From UBA4417 sp031550085 (lineage in GTDB: Bacteria; Bacteroidota; Bacteroidia; Bacteroidales; UBA4417): a stretch of DNA of 64,000 nucleotides. This document shows positions 18,185 through 27,049 of this stretch, one piece after another; positions within the stretch are counted from its first letter, which is position 1; each line of letters starts with the position of its first letter. The notes under the pieces were generated by a model. The model was not told where the DNA came from, made no database searches, and saw only the letters and a program-made list of their open reading frames with translations. The stretch spans positions 103,023-167,022 of the forward strand of contig JAVBOY010000009.1 of NCBI GenBank assembly GCA_031550085.1, in the 5' to 3' direction. The position numbers were made by a program, and so were the translations under genes.

Positions 18185-18754
18185 TTAGCTTGGGGTACCT
18201 TCGGTTGCAACCGCCCGTGTAGAGGTTACAGTTACAATTACGTTGGAAGGAATTTCCATTACTTCCACATTGGGTATTTTCAGATCGCTGACTTTGATAC
18301 TGTCTAGAATGTCCAGTTCAGTAATGTCAATATCGATAATTTCAGGAAGGTGTTCCACCAACGCTTTTACTTTCAACTTACGGAATTTTTTTATCAATTT
18401 GCCTCCGCGCAAAACACCCTTTGAGTTCCCAACAATTTGAATGGGCAAGGATACAACAACGGATTTTCCAGGTTTCAATTCCAAAAAGTCAACATGCAAC
18501 GTTTCATCGGTAACCGGATGATATTGCGCTTCTTGAATAATGGATGGATAAGTAATGCCGTCAATGTTCAAATTGATAAGGTGTACATACGGAGTGAAAA
18601 TTACCGGTTTCAGATCTTTTTCCGTTAAGGTAAAGTGAATTTCTTCTTTTCCACCATACAAGACACAGGGGACTTTGCCCTGGGCACGGTTTAATTTTGC
18701 ATCTTTTTTCCCTACGTTCTCACGACGAGAACCGCTCATAGATACTGTTTTCAT
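18185..18754 (-). CDS. rplY: 50S ribosomal protein L25 (CTC form)
   Basis: A 189-aa long-form L25 with the TL5/CTC two-domain layout. The N-terminal 5S rRNA-binding domain (SRRENVGKKDAKLNRAQGKV then PCVLYGGKEEIHF) is followed by a C-terminal beta domain (about residues 95-180, with VKALVEHLPEIIDIDITELD). It binds 5S rRNA in the central protuberance. It lies 35 bp downstream of prs on the same strand, in the widely conserved prs-rplY-pth order. Confidence 0.95.
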   Translation of the reverse strand: MKTVSMSGSRRENVGKKDAKLNRAQGKVPCVLYGGKEEIHFTLTEKDLKPVIFTPYVHLINLNIDGITYPSIIQEAQYHPVTDETLHVDFLELKPGKSVVVSLPIQIVGNSKGVLRGGKLIKKFRKLKVKALVEHLPEIIDIDITELDILDSIKVSDLKIPNVEVMEIPSNVIVTVTSTRAVATEGTPS

Positions 18755-18789
18755 TTTTAATTGTATTTAAGGTTAAACAAATTTCTTCA

Positions 18790-19728
18790 TTATTTTATTT
18801 GAAAAATGGATGAAATGGACTGGTGGTTGTGCACCCGTTTGATAACATCCGCGAACAACTCGGCCGAAGATAGTACATGAATTTTCGGAGATTGACGTTT
18901 TTGCGGAATGGTATCCAGTACAACAACTTCCGTAAAATCAGAGGCCTCGATCCGGTCAATAGCATTGCCTGACAGGATGGGGTGGGTGCAAAAGCCTCTT
19001 ACGGAGGATGCTCCGTTTTCCATCATAATCCGGGCTGCTTTTGTAATGGTTCCTCCGGTGTCGATAATATCATCCAGTAAAATAACATCTTTCCCTCGCA
19101 CATCACCGATCAATTGCATCGTGTCCACCGCATTGGCCTTTGAACGTTGTTTGTAACAAATTACGAACCCGGTATTCAGGGCTTTTGCATAGGTGGCTGC
19201 CCGGCGTGTACCGCCCGTGTCGGGCGATCCAAAAACCAAATTCGGTAAATTCAACTCCCGGATATAAGGGACAAAAATGGATGAACCATACATATGGTCG
19301 ACCGGCAAATCAAAGAAACCTTGGATTTGATCAGCATGCAAATCTACTGTGATAATGCGTTGAATCCCGGCGGCTGTTAATATGTTCGCTATTAATTTGG
19401 CCGTAATCGGAACGCGGGGTTTGTCTTTCCGGTCTTGCCTTGCAAAACCGAAGTAAGGAATCACTGCAATGACGCTTCGTGCCGAAGCCCTGCGGGCCGC
19501 ATCTGCCAACATCATTAATTCCATCAGATTTTCGGTTGGAGCAAAGGTTGATTGCACAATAAAGACATCACATCCCCGCAAATTTTCTTCGTAACAGGTT
19601 GTAAATTCTCCATCGCTGAAAGCTGTTACCTGAACTTTTCCAAGTTCTTGTCCAAAACTTTTTGCAATTTTTTCGGCGAGGTATTGTGTTGCCCGTCCGG
19701 AAAAGATTTTGATTTGCTGCTGTTTCAT
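18790..19728 (-). CDS. prs: Ribose-phosphate pyrophosphokinase
   Basis: A 312-aa PRPP synthetase. Visible motifs are the N-terminal IFSGRATQYLAEKIAKSFG, the ATP-binding FARQDRKDKPRVPI, the ITVDLHADQIQGFFDLPVDH signature with the metal/PRPP-loop histidine, and the ribose-5-phosphate loop LLDDIIDTGGTI. It makes PRPP from ribose 5-phosphate and ATP for nucleotide, His and Trp synthesis. It is the first gene of the block that continues with rplY. Confidence 0.96.
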   Translation of the reverse strand: MKQQQIKIFSGRATQYLAEKIAKSFGQELGKVQVTAFSDGEFTTCYEENLRGCDVFIVQSTFAPTENLMELMMLADAARRASARSVIAVIPYFGFARQDRKDKPRVPITAKLIANILTAAGIQRIITVDLHADQIQGFFDLPVDHMYGSSIFVPYIRELNLPNLVFGSPDTGGTRRAATYAKALNTGFVICYKQRSKANAVDTMQLIGDVRGKDVILLDDIIDTGGTITKAARIMMENGASSVRGFCTHPILSGNAIDRIEASDFTEVVVLDTIPQKRQSPKIHVLSSAELFADVIKRVHNHQSISSIFQIK

Positions 19729-19756
19729 AATGAATTACTGTGCCGGAGATGAGTTG

Positions 19757-19764
19757 CAAAGGTA
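19757..19764 (-). promoter_or_regulatory. Bacteroidota -7 element for prs
   Basis: TACCTTTG on the minus strand, 29 bp upstream of the prs ATG at 19728. Confidence 0.5.
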
Positions 19765-19845
19765 AAACCTTTTTTTGTTTTTGAAAATCAATCAGGTAAT
19801 ATTTTTGGTTTTTGAAAAGGGAATTTTTAGTTGATCGTTTTGAAA

Positions 19846-20772
19846 TTATTTATTGGCAATCTCCTCTATTTGACGTTGCCATTCCTGTTCGGAAGTGATT
19901 TTTAAAATATGGTGCAATTCTGTGTCGTCAAGATTTAAAAACCGGGCGAAATACTTCCAGTATTCTTTCATTTTATTCATCCACCGCTTTTTCTCAAGTT
20001 TTTCTGCTCTTTCCAGATCAAAATAAAATTTCCGGAAACGATTGGGCGCATCAACGAGTAATGGAGTATTGCTGTTTTTTATTTGTTCCGGCAGAAATGG
20101 GTTTGAGAATACGCCCCGGCCAATCATGATGTCGTTTATTTCGGGGAGAAGCCCCTTTATTTTATTGTAATCTTGAACGGTTGTTATTTCACCATTGTAA
20201 ACGACCTTGTGTTTGATGCCGGGTAAATATGATTTGAGTTCCTCCAACAAAATTGTCCCTTCATACATTTGCGTGGCAATGCGTGGATGTATGATTAAAT
20301 TTGCCAAAGGAAACGAATTGAGAACCGGGATTATTTTTTCAAATTCGTCAGCAGAATTTAAACCTAACCGTAATTTTACGGATAGCTTTTGAGGGATTTT
20401 CGGAATGATTTTTTCCAATAATTTTTCGATCAATTCGGGAAAACAAAGCAGTCCGGCTCCTCTTTTCTTTTTGGTGATGGAGGGAATGGGACATCCCAAA
20501 TTCCAATTGATTTCTTGATATCCATAACGATCAAACAGATAGGTTACCAACAAAATAAAATCACCAACATCATTGCCGAGTATTTGCGGGATGATACTTT
20601 TTTGAAAATTCTTTTCAGGGATAATATCCTTAACCCGCTTTTCCGAAATTTTTTCCGCCGGCATCAGCGAAATGAACGGAGCTACAACGGCATCGATGGA
20701 ATCAAAATGCCGGAAATAAACGTTTCGAAAAGTTAAATCTGTAAATCCTTGTAGAGGAGCAAGATATATCAT
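19846..20772 (-). CDS. tRNA-dihydrouridine synthase (Dus family)
   Basis: A 308-aa TIM-barrel flavoprotein. The N-terminal FMN-binding APLQGFTDLTFRNVYFRHF, the WNLGCPIPSITKKKRGAGLL motif with the catalytic Cys, the KLRLGL strand and IIHPR are typical of Dus, as is MIGRGVFSNPFL. It reduces uridines to dihydrouridine in tRNA using NADPH. The open frame extends to 20811, but those extra codons fall inside the terminator hairpin of the upstream gene, so the ATG at 20772 (MIYLAPLQGF), which gives the normal Dus start, is chosen. Which tRNA position it modifies cannot be told. Confidence 0.9.
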   Translation of the reverse strand: MIYLAPLQGFTDLTFRNVYFRHFDSIDAVVAPFISLMPAEKISEKRVKDIIPEKNFQKSIIPQILGNDVGDFILLVTYLFDRYGYQEINWNLGCPIPSITKKKRGAGLLCFPELIEKLLEKIIPKIPQKLSVKLRLGLNSADEFEKIIPVLNSFPLANLIIHPRIATQMYEGTILLEELKSYLPGIKHKVVYNGEITTVQDYNKIKGLLPEINDIMIGRGVFSNPFLPEQIKNSNTPLLVDAPNRFRKFYFDLERAEKLEKKRWMNKMKEYWKYFARFLNLDDTELHHILKITSEQEWQRQIEEIANK

Positions 20773-20780
20773 TGGGGCAT

Positions 20781-20808
20781 AAAAAAAGCTACCCAAAGGT
20801 AGCTTTTT
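20781..20808 (-). terminator. Terminator after third T9SS paralogue
   Basis: AAAAAGCTACC (20783-20793), loop CAAA, GGTAGCTTTTT (20798-20808). It lies 18 bp past the stop of the 20826-22802 gene and just upstream of the dus start. Confidence 0.9.
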
Positions 20809-20825
20809 CATGGGAACGGCTGTGG

Positions 20826-22802
20826 TTACTTCACAATCATTTTATGAGAGGATTTGCTTTCGCCAGCTGTAATCGTGTAGATATAGACGCCGCTCTTCAG
20901 GTTGCTGGCATCAATTTGTAAGGTTTCTTTTTTACCGGCAGCGATCAGTCCATAATTTTGTGAAAAAACTTTTTGGCCTGTCACTGTCGAAACCGTTAAG
21001 CTAACCGGCATCGTCTTCTTTAAGGTGATGTCAAATTGTGTCATGCCTGAAAATGGGTTTGGATAATTCCCACTGACTTCAGCAACAACTTCTTGATTCG
21101 GTTTGACGGCGGTGCGTTGCTTTGTGAATGCATCATTGGGTACTATTGCATTTTTTACATAGTTGATAATGCAGGGTTCATCTGCGTTGAAGCTCGTTGA
21201 TTCTAGATCGGCAATTGTTACCGGAAATTCTTCTCCATCCGTAGTTTCCATGGCAATAGGGCTTGCATACATAAAATAACAAATCGCATCGGCTGCTTGA
21301 AAATTCGAAGGACAGGCTGGTTCAGCCATTTCCGTTATCACATGGTCGTCACCGATTTTATACCCCCAGATGAATAAATCAGGTTTTAAATCCAGAGAAT
21401 CGGCATCTGCATTGATTGCAAGTGTATTGGTCCATAAGGCAAATACCTTTTTTCCATCATAGCTTCTTACGGCATGCAAGCGCATATCGTATGATACCCC
21501 GCCGCCACCTGTCGTTGTTTGTTTATAAGGAGAGGTACTTGCATCTACTTCAAAAGTAGCAAGCCGTTGTATATGATATCCTTGCCATTGGCTGCCATCG
21601 TATACAAAATTGAAAACTTGCTTGTGTTCGGTGGTAAAAATGTAATAAATGGAGTCGATGTTATTTTCATAATAATGTCCACGAATACCGGCCATTACAT
21701 TTAAATTCCCGTCTGCGCCGACAGTAATATCAAATTCATCGAATCGGGGAACGGCAACAGTTCCTTGCCCATTGTGAGTAAAAGCGTGGCGGAGGTAATC
21801 ACTCACGATACTTAATGAAGCGAAATCAAAATAGGGGAGTTTTTGCCAGGTAGCTCCTTTATCGGTGCTTTTGTAAATGATGGGGTAAATGGCACTCCGA
21901 GTTCCGGTTGCATCCACTCCTGCCATGCAGATATATCCAATACTGCCGTCATTTGTCCAAGTCATCCGGGTAGCACCGCTTGAAAACACTTCGCCGTCGG
22001 CATCACTGGCAATGGTGGGGATAATGACTACATCGGACATCCAATCTATGGTTTTTGTACTTGGATTGTAAGTCCCGTTCCGCACAATGGTACGGCCGTT
22101 TTGAATGTTTGTACCAGGATCATCATCAGTGTCTCCTAACATATGCACCGTACCGTCCTCACAGGCAAACAAACCGTTCCTGAACAGCCCCGGAGCACTG
22201 GCCGGCATTTGAAAGCTTTGTACATTCCCGTTTGATCCGTCAGGTAATTGGCTTGCAAAATAATACTCAGACCAGATTCCTCCCACAGAGGTAGGGCCGC
22301 CAACAAAATCCAGCACATTTGCGAAATTTGTATTTCCGGTCGGGTTTACAAAAACACCGGATGGGTAACGGTATATTTTCCCGGAAGTTGCTGCTAATGT
22401 TAATTTTCGGTTCCAAGATGCGCCCCGATCGGTGGATGTGGAAGAAACAATATCATCTCCGGTGGCAAAAATCGGTTGAACACTGGCTTTGTTATTTCCA
22501 CGAAAAGTAGAAACAAGGGCATCTAAATTCTTGTCGTACCAAAGGCATCGTTGTTGGGGGAGTAGGATTGAAAATCCGTTACGGGTGCTTCCAACTGGAA
22601 TAACTTCTAATTCTCCCACAGAACCGGAATTTTTTGGAGTGTACGAAACAGGTTGGCTTACTTCGGATGAGGGTGTATCCAAAAAAGCAGGTAAGCGTTG
22701 AATTTTAACCTCTTTTTTCGATACATCATAAGGTAATTTCTGTGCTGTTGCGCTTAATGCAAAGAGAAGGATACCTGTTATTAAAAGTAATTTAGTTCTC
22801 AT
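20826..22802 (-). CDS. T9SS-secreted Asp-box protein, paralogue 3
   Basis: A 658-aa third member of the family at 2957-7072, here placed 14 kb away between dus and groEL. It has a signal peptide (MRTKLLLITGILLFALSATAQ), Asp-boxes STDRGASW and STDKGATW, the related SYDGKKVFALW, and a T9SS sorting domain beginning VSGNYPNPFSGMTQFD and ending ESKSSHKMIVK. The central KPDLFIWGYKIGDDHVI block is nearly the same as in copy 2, while LSYDMRLHAVRSYDG-like and TTGGGGV blocks match copy 1 better, so the three look like old, roughly equidistant duplicates. Function unknown. It has its own terminator and stands alone. Confidence 0.85.
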   Translation of the reverse strand: MRTKLLLITGILLFALSATAQKLPYDVSKKEVKIQRLPAFLDTPSSEVSQPVSYTPKNSGSVGELEVIPVGSTRNGFSILLPQQRCLWYDKNLDALVSTFRGNNKASVQPIFATGDDIVSSTSTDRGASWNRKLTLAATSGKIYRYPSGVFVNPTGNTNFANVLDFVGGPTSVGGIWSEYYFASQLPDGSNGNVQSFQMPASAPGLFRNGLFACEDGTVHMLGDTDDDPGTNIQNGRTIVRNGTYNPSTKTIDWMSDVVIIPTIASDADGEVFSSGATRMTWTNDGSIGYICMAGVDATGTRSAIYPIIYKSTDKGATWQKLPYFDFASLSIVSDYLRHAFTHNGQGTVAVPRFDEFDITVGADGNLNVMAGIRGHYYENNIDSIYYIFTTEHKQVFNFVYDGSQWQGYHIQRLATFEVDASTSPYKQTTTGGGGVSYDMRLHAVRSYDGKKVFALWTNTLAINADADSLDLKPDLFIWGYKIGDDHVITEMAEPACPSNFQAADAICYFMYASPIAMETTDGEEFPVTIADLESTSFNADEPCIINYVKNAIVPNDAFTKQRTAVKPNQEVVAEVSGNYPNPFSGMTQFDITLKKTMPVSLTVSTVTGQKVFSQNYGLIAAGKKETLQIDASNLKSGVYIYTITAGESKSSHKMIVK

Positions 22803-23176
22803 AACTGTTATTTTATTTAGTATTTTTCTTGTTTAATTTTACTATAACAGACTAAATAAAAAACAGTTTCGAAGATTTGCATTTTTTTAATAAAATTCAG
22901 GTTTAATTCCTTGAAGCTTTGCTTCGATAGAAAAAATAAGTTCAACTTGATACTTCGTCAGTTCTGCTGCGAGGTAGTTTATTTAAGAGGGGAATTTTAT
23001 GATTGTAATGCAATGATTATGATTGAAATGTGTTTTTTTGATTTGATTCATATTATTTTACGAGTAGAAAAAAATGTATGATATTTAATGATTTTTACAA
23101 AAAAATCTTAGTGATAAACACCATAAAAAAGGGCTGCATAATGATATGCAACCCTTTGTAAATACTATTTACAGGT
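22803..23176. other. AT-rich intergenic region between groEL and T9SS paralogue 3
   Basis: 374 bp without a supported gene. It holds the groEL terminator near its right end and presumably the promoter of the minus-strand T9SS gene, but no good TAnnTTTG box is seen. A small inverted repeat GAAGCTTTGCTTC lies near 22914-22926. Confidence 0.5.
23125..23157 (-). terminator. groEL terminator
   Basis: GGGCTGCATA (23131-23140) pairs with TATGCAACCC (23145-23154) with one G-T pair in the minus-strand RNA, loop of 4, followed by a T-run on the minus strand. It starts 22 bp past the groEL stop. Confidence 0.85.
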
Positions 23177-24817
23177 TTAGTACATTCCACCCATTCCGCC
23201 CATTCCGGGGTTTGGCATGGCAGGTTCTTTTTCGTCTTTTATTTCGGTTAATACACATTCGGTGGTTAAGAGCATACCAGCGATAGAAGCCGCATTTTCC
23301 AGTGCAACGCGGGCAACTTTGGTCGGGTCAATAACTCCGGCTTGGTATAAATTCTCATATACTTCGGTACGTGCATTGAATCCGAAATCATCTTTGCCTT
23401 CTTTAATTTTTTGAACAATGATGCTTCCTTCCAATCCGGCATTTGCAACAATTTGGCGAACGGGTTCTTCCAAAGCGCGTTTGATGATATCAATTCCGAT
23501 TTTTTCATCTTCATTCTCGGCTTTTACATTGTCTAATGAAGCAATGGCGCGAATATAAGCTACTCCGCCGCCGGGGATAATACCTTCTTCGTTGGCTGCA
23601 CGGGTTGCATGAAGTGCATCGTCGAAGCGGTCTTTCTTTTCTTTCATTTCCACTTCGCTAGCGGCTCCAACCTGAATTACGGCAACACCTCCGGCTAACT
23701 TTGCCAAACGTTCTTGCAATTTTTCACGGTCGTAATCGGAAGTAGTTGTTTCAATTTGCGACTTGATTTGAGCAATGCGTGCTTCGATAGCCGATTTTTC
23801 ACCTTTTCCGCTTACAATGGTTGTGTTGTCTTTGTCAACTGAGATTTTTTCAGCTTGTCCCAAATAGCTTAAATCGGCATCTTCCAAACGATATCCTTGT
23901 TCTTCGGAAATAACAACTCCTCCGGTAAGAACAGCGATGTCCTGCAACATTTCTTTGCGACGGTCGCCGAAACCGGGAGCTTTAACAGCCACAATTTTTA
24001 AGGACCCGCGCAGGCGGTTTACAACCAAAGTTGCTAAGGCCTCACTTTCAACATCTTCGGCAATCATCAAAAATGGACGACCGGTTTGGGCTACTTTTTC
24101 CAGAATGGGTAATAAATCTTTCATCGTCGAGATCTTTTTGTCATAGATCAGGATGAACGGATTTTCGTAGTTGGCTTCCATTTTTTCGCTGTCGGTGATA
24201 AAATATGGCGAAACGTAGCCTCTGTCGAATTGCATACCTTCCACTACTTTGACTTGTGTTTCGGTTCCTTTGGCTTCTTCAATGGTAATAACGCCTTCTT
24301 TTTTGACTTTTGCCATGGCATCGGCGATTACTTTTCCGATGGTGTTATCGTTATTGGCCGATATACTGGCAACTTGCTCAATTTTTTCATTGCTGTCGCC
24401 AACTTCTCTCGAAATACTTTTTAAGTATTTTACCACTTCGGTAACGGCTTTCTCAATACCACGTTTTAAATCCATCGGATTGGCTCCGGCGGTTACATTT
24501 TTTAAACCGGTGGTAACAATGGCTTGTGCTAAAACGGTGGCGGTGGTCGTTCCGTCACCGGCTACATCGGCCGTTTTTGAAGCAACTTCTTTGACCATTT
24601 GTGCGCCCAGGTTTTCAACGGCGTCTTTTAATTCGATTTCTTTAGCTACCGTAACACCGTCTTTCGTAACGGCAGGCGCTCCGTAAGTTTTTTCAATGAT
24701 TACGTTGCGTCCTTTAGGGCCTAAAGTTACTTTTACGGCATTGCTTAATGCATCGACTCCTTTTTTCAACCGGTCGCGTGCTTCTATATTGAAAATGATT
24801 TCTTTTGCGTTTTTCAT
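23177..24817 (-). CDS. groL: Chaperonin GroEL
   Basis: A 546-aa group I chaperonin of normal length. It has the N-terminal KEIIFNIEARDRLKKGVD, the ATP-binding VTLGPKGRNVIIEK, the GDGTTTATVLAQAI loop containing the ATP-hydrolysis Asp, and the C-terminal Gly-Met tail (MPNPGMGGMGGMY). It assembles into double heptamer rings that fold proteins with the GroES lid. It lies 52 bp downstream of groES in the usual operon order. Confidence 0.98.
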   Translation of the reverse strand: MKNAKEIIFNIEARDRLKKGVDALSNAVKVTLGPKGRNVIIEKTYGAPAVTKDGVTVAKEIELKDAVENLGAQMVKEVASKTADVAGDGTTTATVLAQAIVTTGLKNVTAGANPMDLKRGIEKAVTEVVKYLKSISREVGDSNEKIEQVASISANNDNTIGKVIADAMAKVKKEGVITIEEAKGTETQVKVVEGMQFDRGYVSPYFITDSEKMEANYENPFILIYDKKISTMKDLLPILEKVAQTGRPFLMIAEDVESEALATLVVNRLRGSLKIVAVKAPGFGDRRKEMLQDIAVLTGGVVISEEQGYRLEDADLSYLGQAEKISVDKDNTTIVSGKGEKSAIEARIAQIKSQIETTTSDYDREKLQERLAKLAGGVAVIQVGAASEVEMKEKKDRFDDALHATRAANEEGIIPGGGVAYIRAIASLDNVKAENEDEKIGIDIIKRALEEPVRQIVANAGLEGSIIVQKIKEGKDDFGFNARTEVYENLYQAGVIDPTKVARVALENAASIAGMLLTTECVLTEIKDEKEPAMPNPGMGGMGGMY

Positions 24818-24869
24818 AGGAATTTATTTAATTTTAGATTGATACAAGTTGAATTTTGTTCCCGGTTGT

Positions 24870-25148
24870 TTAGATAATCGCTAGAATATCTGATTCGCGC
24901 ATGATTAAATAATCTACTCCTTCAATGTTGATTTCCGTTCCCGAGTATTTGCCATATAAAACTTGATCGCCGACTTTTACAGTCATGGGTTCGTCTTTTT
25001 TTCCTGCTCCCACTGCGACTATGGTTCCGCGTTGTGGTTTTTCTTTTGCCGTATCGGGAATAATGATTCCGGAAGCTGTTTTTTGCTCAGCGGCAGCCGG
25101 CTGTACAATCACGCGGTCTGCTAGAGGGGTTACATTTACTTTTGCCAT
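24870..25148 (-). CDS. groS: Co-chaperonin GroES
   Basis: A 92-aa GroES with the N-terminal VTPLADRVIVQPA, the mobile loop region EQKTASGIIIPDTAKEKPQ that contacts GroEL, and VGDQVLYGKYSGTEI near the end. It forms the heptameric lid of GroEL. It is the first gene of the groES-groEL operon; the upstream region carries two GACA-N-TGTC palindromes that may be regulatory. Confidence 0.98.
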   Translation of the reverse strand: MAKVNVTPLADRVIVQPAAAEQKTASGIIIPDTAKEKPQRGTIVAVGAGKKDEPMTVKVGDQVLYGKYSGTEINIEGVDYLIMRESDILAII

Positions 25149-25240
25149 AGGTTTAAGTTTTTATATTTTTAATGATAAATAGGATTTTTGATTTTTTCTT
25201 ATCGAATTTTGTGCCAAATTTTTTTTGGATAAAGAAACGA

Positions 25241-25282
25241 GACAAAATGTCAGACACAGAATTTTTTTTTGACATTTTTGTC
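25241..25282. promoter_or_regulatory. Paired GACA-N3/4-TGTC palindromes upstream of groES
   Basis: GACA-AAA-TGTC (25241-25251, continuing as TGTCAGACA) and GACA-TTTT-TGTC (25271-25282). Their centres are about 30 bp apart, close to three helical turns, and 93-134 bp upstream of the groES start. Such paired short palindromes fit binding of a dimeric regulator, but the factor is unknown. Confidence 0.35.
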
Positions 25283-25305
25283 TTTTTTGGCCGTTTCTTG
25301 AAAAA

Positions 25306-25346
25306 CAAAAAATCAAAAATGAAGTGCTTTCATTTTTGATTTTTTG
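25306..25346 (-). terminator. secG terminator
   Basis: An 18-bp perfect inverted repeat (25306-25323 with 25329-25346), loop GTGCT, arms containing AAAAAATCAAAAATGAA, with a T-run on the minus strand. It starts 20 bp past the secG stop. Confidence 0.85.
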
Positions 25347-25365
25347 TAACGCGGGTTTGAAAAGT

Positions 25366-25752
25366 TTATTTCTTTTCTTCTGCCGGAGGAGTTTGCTGAG
25401 CCGGTGCTGACTGGGCATCATTTGCCGGCGCTTGCTTGGTTCCGGTCGGCAACGGTTGTTGCATCGTGTTCATTGGCATTCCGCTTTGCACTTCCGGAAC
25501 CGCTTGTCCTTTTGAACCAATGTTATGAGGAATAAAGAAAGTACTTGACAAAGCTAAAACAATGAGGACTACAGCTAATGTCCATGTCATTTTTTCAAGA
25601 AAATCGGCCGTTTTACGAACACCCATGTATTGATTTCCTTGTGAAAAATTTGAAGCTAATCCGCCACCTTTGGAATTTTGAACTAAAACGACCAGGGTGA
25701 GCAAAATGCAAGTGATCAGGATCAAGGCTGAAATAACGATATAAATTGTCAT
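25366..25752 (-). CDS. secG: Preprotein translocase subunit SecG
   Basis: A 128-aa SecG. Two transmembrane helices (about residues 3-22 and 54-74) flank the conserved cytoplasmic loop LVVLVQNSKGGGLASNFS, which is the SecG signature. The C-terminal tail is Pro/Gln/Ala-rich (AQSAPAQQTPPAEEKK), a common extension in Bacteroidota. It is an accessory subunit of the SecYEG channel. It is the last gene of a minus-strand block with the sigma-54 activator, lptE and the Glu-rich protein, as in other Bacteroidota. Confidence 0.92.
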   Translation of the reverse strand: MTIYIVISALILITCILLTLVVLVQNSKGGGLASNFSQGNQYMGVRKTADFLEKMTWTLAVVLIVLALSSTFFIPHNIGSKGQAVPEVQSGMPMNTMQQPLPTGTKQAPANDAQSAPAQQTPPAEEKK

Positions 25753-25786
25753 GCTGAATCTTGTTAATGTGTTTTAAATCAAATAT

Positions 25787-27022
25787 TTATATTTTTTTAT
25801 TCAAATCTTCAATTTGGGCTGCAAAGTAACTACTTTTTTCGGGAATAATCAACATCAGCTTCTCATAAATTTTTATTGCTTTTGATTTTAAGCCTTGTTG
25901 TGCATAGATGCAGGCCAACGTTTCGCTTACGATGTCGTCGTGATCGACAAGGGCTTGAGAAGCCATATCGTCAGGTGAAAAGAAATCGTTTTGGCTGGGT
26001 TTGCTGATGCTGGGTTGCGTTTTGATGAACTTGTCGATTAATTCGTCTTTCTTTTTTGCAATTCCCGAAACAGAAGATTGTGGCGACAGTTGTTTTATTT
26101 CTTCAATGGAAAATGACTCGGCCGGGATGGTGTCGTTTTCATCATAATGCCCTTCGATGTCGATTTTTTCGAGCATGTTGTGCAACCAGGCAAATGTTTC
26201 GAAGCGTCCGCTTTGAAGTTCGCGTTTTTCTGTAACCTCGCTGATTTTTTCTTCTATTTTTTCAACCGGTTGCTCCATTTCAATTGCCGGTTCACGGATT
26301 TGAGTTGATGGAATCGAAACCGGTTCAACTTTTTCAGATTCTTCTACTAATTCTAAAGTTTCTAGTCCACTTGTATGATCAATAGGTTCCGATTCTAGAG
26401 TTTCAGGCAAGCTTTCAATAGTTTCTACGAAGTGAGGCTCTTCTACAATGTTTTGAACAAGTTCGGCAGGTGCTTCTTCGGCTGTTATTTGGATTTCTGA
26501 CGTTTGGTCTTCAACAACAAATGGAACGACCGTGTTCTCAATTTCTAGGGGGAAGGCTTCTATTTCTTGAGCAGGAAGGGAGGCTTCTTCCAAATGGGAA
26601 ACTATTACAGCTTCCCTATTTTCAATTTCGTCGGATACCGATTCCAAAACATTATTTTCCACAATGATTGGAATTTCCGTTGCAATGTTAGTTGTTTCGA
26701 CTGGCTCCGATGAGACTTCTTCATAACTGGGAGCTAGTACGACCGGGGTTTCTTGCGGCTCAAGTTCTTTGAAGTGTTGAAAGCCATTCGTTTCAATCAG
26801 TCTTTTTAATAATTCCCGTTCTCCGATATAGGCCGCCGAAAGTTGCAACGCGATGGGATAAGCGCTATGCTTGATGGTGTAAAGGTTCTTGGATAACAAC
26901 AAGTAAGCTGCTTGAAAATAAGGATATTCTCGCACCAATTGCCAAAGATCACGTACCGACTTTTGATTCAGGGTACTGGGACTTTCAAAATAACCTTCAA
27001 ATTGTTTTTGATCGGGAATCAT
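25787..27022 (-). CDS. Glu-rich TPR-like protein of the lptE-secG block
   Basis: A 411-aa cytoplasmic protein without a signal peptide. The conserved N-terminal ~95 residues (KSVRDLWQLVREYPYFQAAY ... RELLKRLIETNG) are helical. A long acidic, Val/Glu/Pro-rich, probably disordered linker follows (~residues 100-290). The C-terminal ~45 residues (VSETLACIYAQQGLKSKAIK, then YEKLMLIIPEK) look like one TPR unit. The same architecture is found next to lptE and secG in other Bacteroidota, but I know of no established function. Its start is 28 bp downstream of the lptE stop. Confidence 0.75.
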   Translation of the reverse strand: MIPDQKQFEGYFESPSTLNQKSVRDLWQLVREYPYFQAAYLLLSKNLYTIKHSAYPIALQLSAAYIGERELLKRLIETNGFQHFKELEPQETPVVLAPSYEEVSSEPVETTNIATEIPIIVENNVLESVSDEIENREAVIVSHLEEASLPAQEIEAFPLEIENTVVPFVVEDQTSEIQITAEEAPAELVQNIVEEPHFVETIESLPETLESEPIDHTSGLETLELVEESEKVEPVSIPSTQIREPAIEMEQPVEKIEEKISEVTEKRELQSGRFETFAWLHNMLEKIDIEGHYDENDTIPAESFSIEEIKQLSPQSSVSGIAKKKDELIDKFIKTQPSISKPSQNDFFSPDDMASQALVDHDDIVSETLACIYAQQGLKSKAIKIYEKLMLIIPEKSSYFAAQIEDLNKKI

Positions 27023-27049
27023 TCTATATCCTTTTTGTTAAATGTTTGT

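Noticed and set aside
20773..20811. N-terminal extension of the Dus protein
   Set aside because: Those codons lie within the terminator hairpin of the preceding gene.
25204..25220. Sigma-54 promoter upstream of groES (TTTGGCAC on the minus strand)
   Set aside because: The -12 GC doublet is missing at the required spacing.
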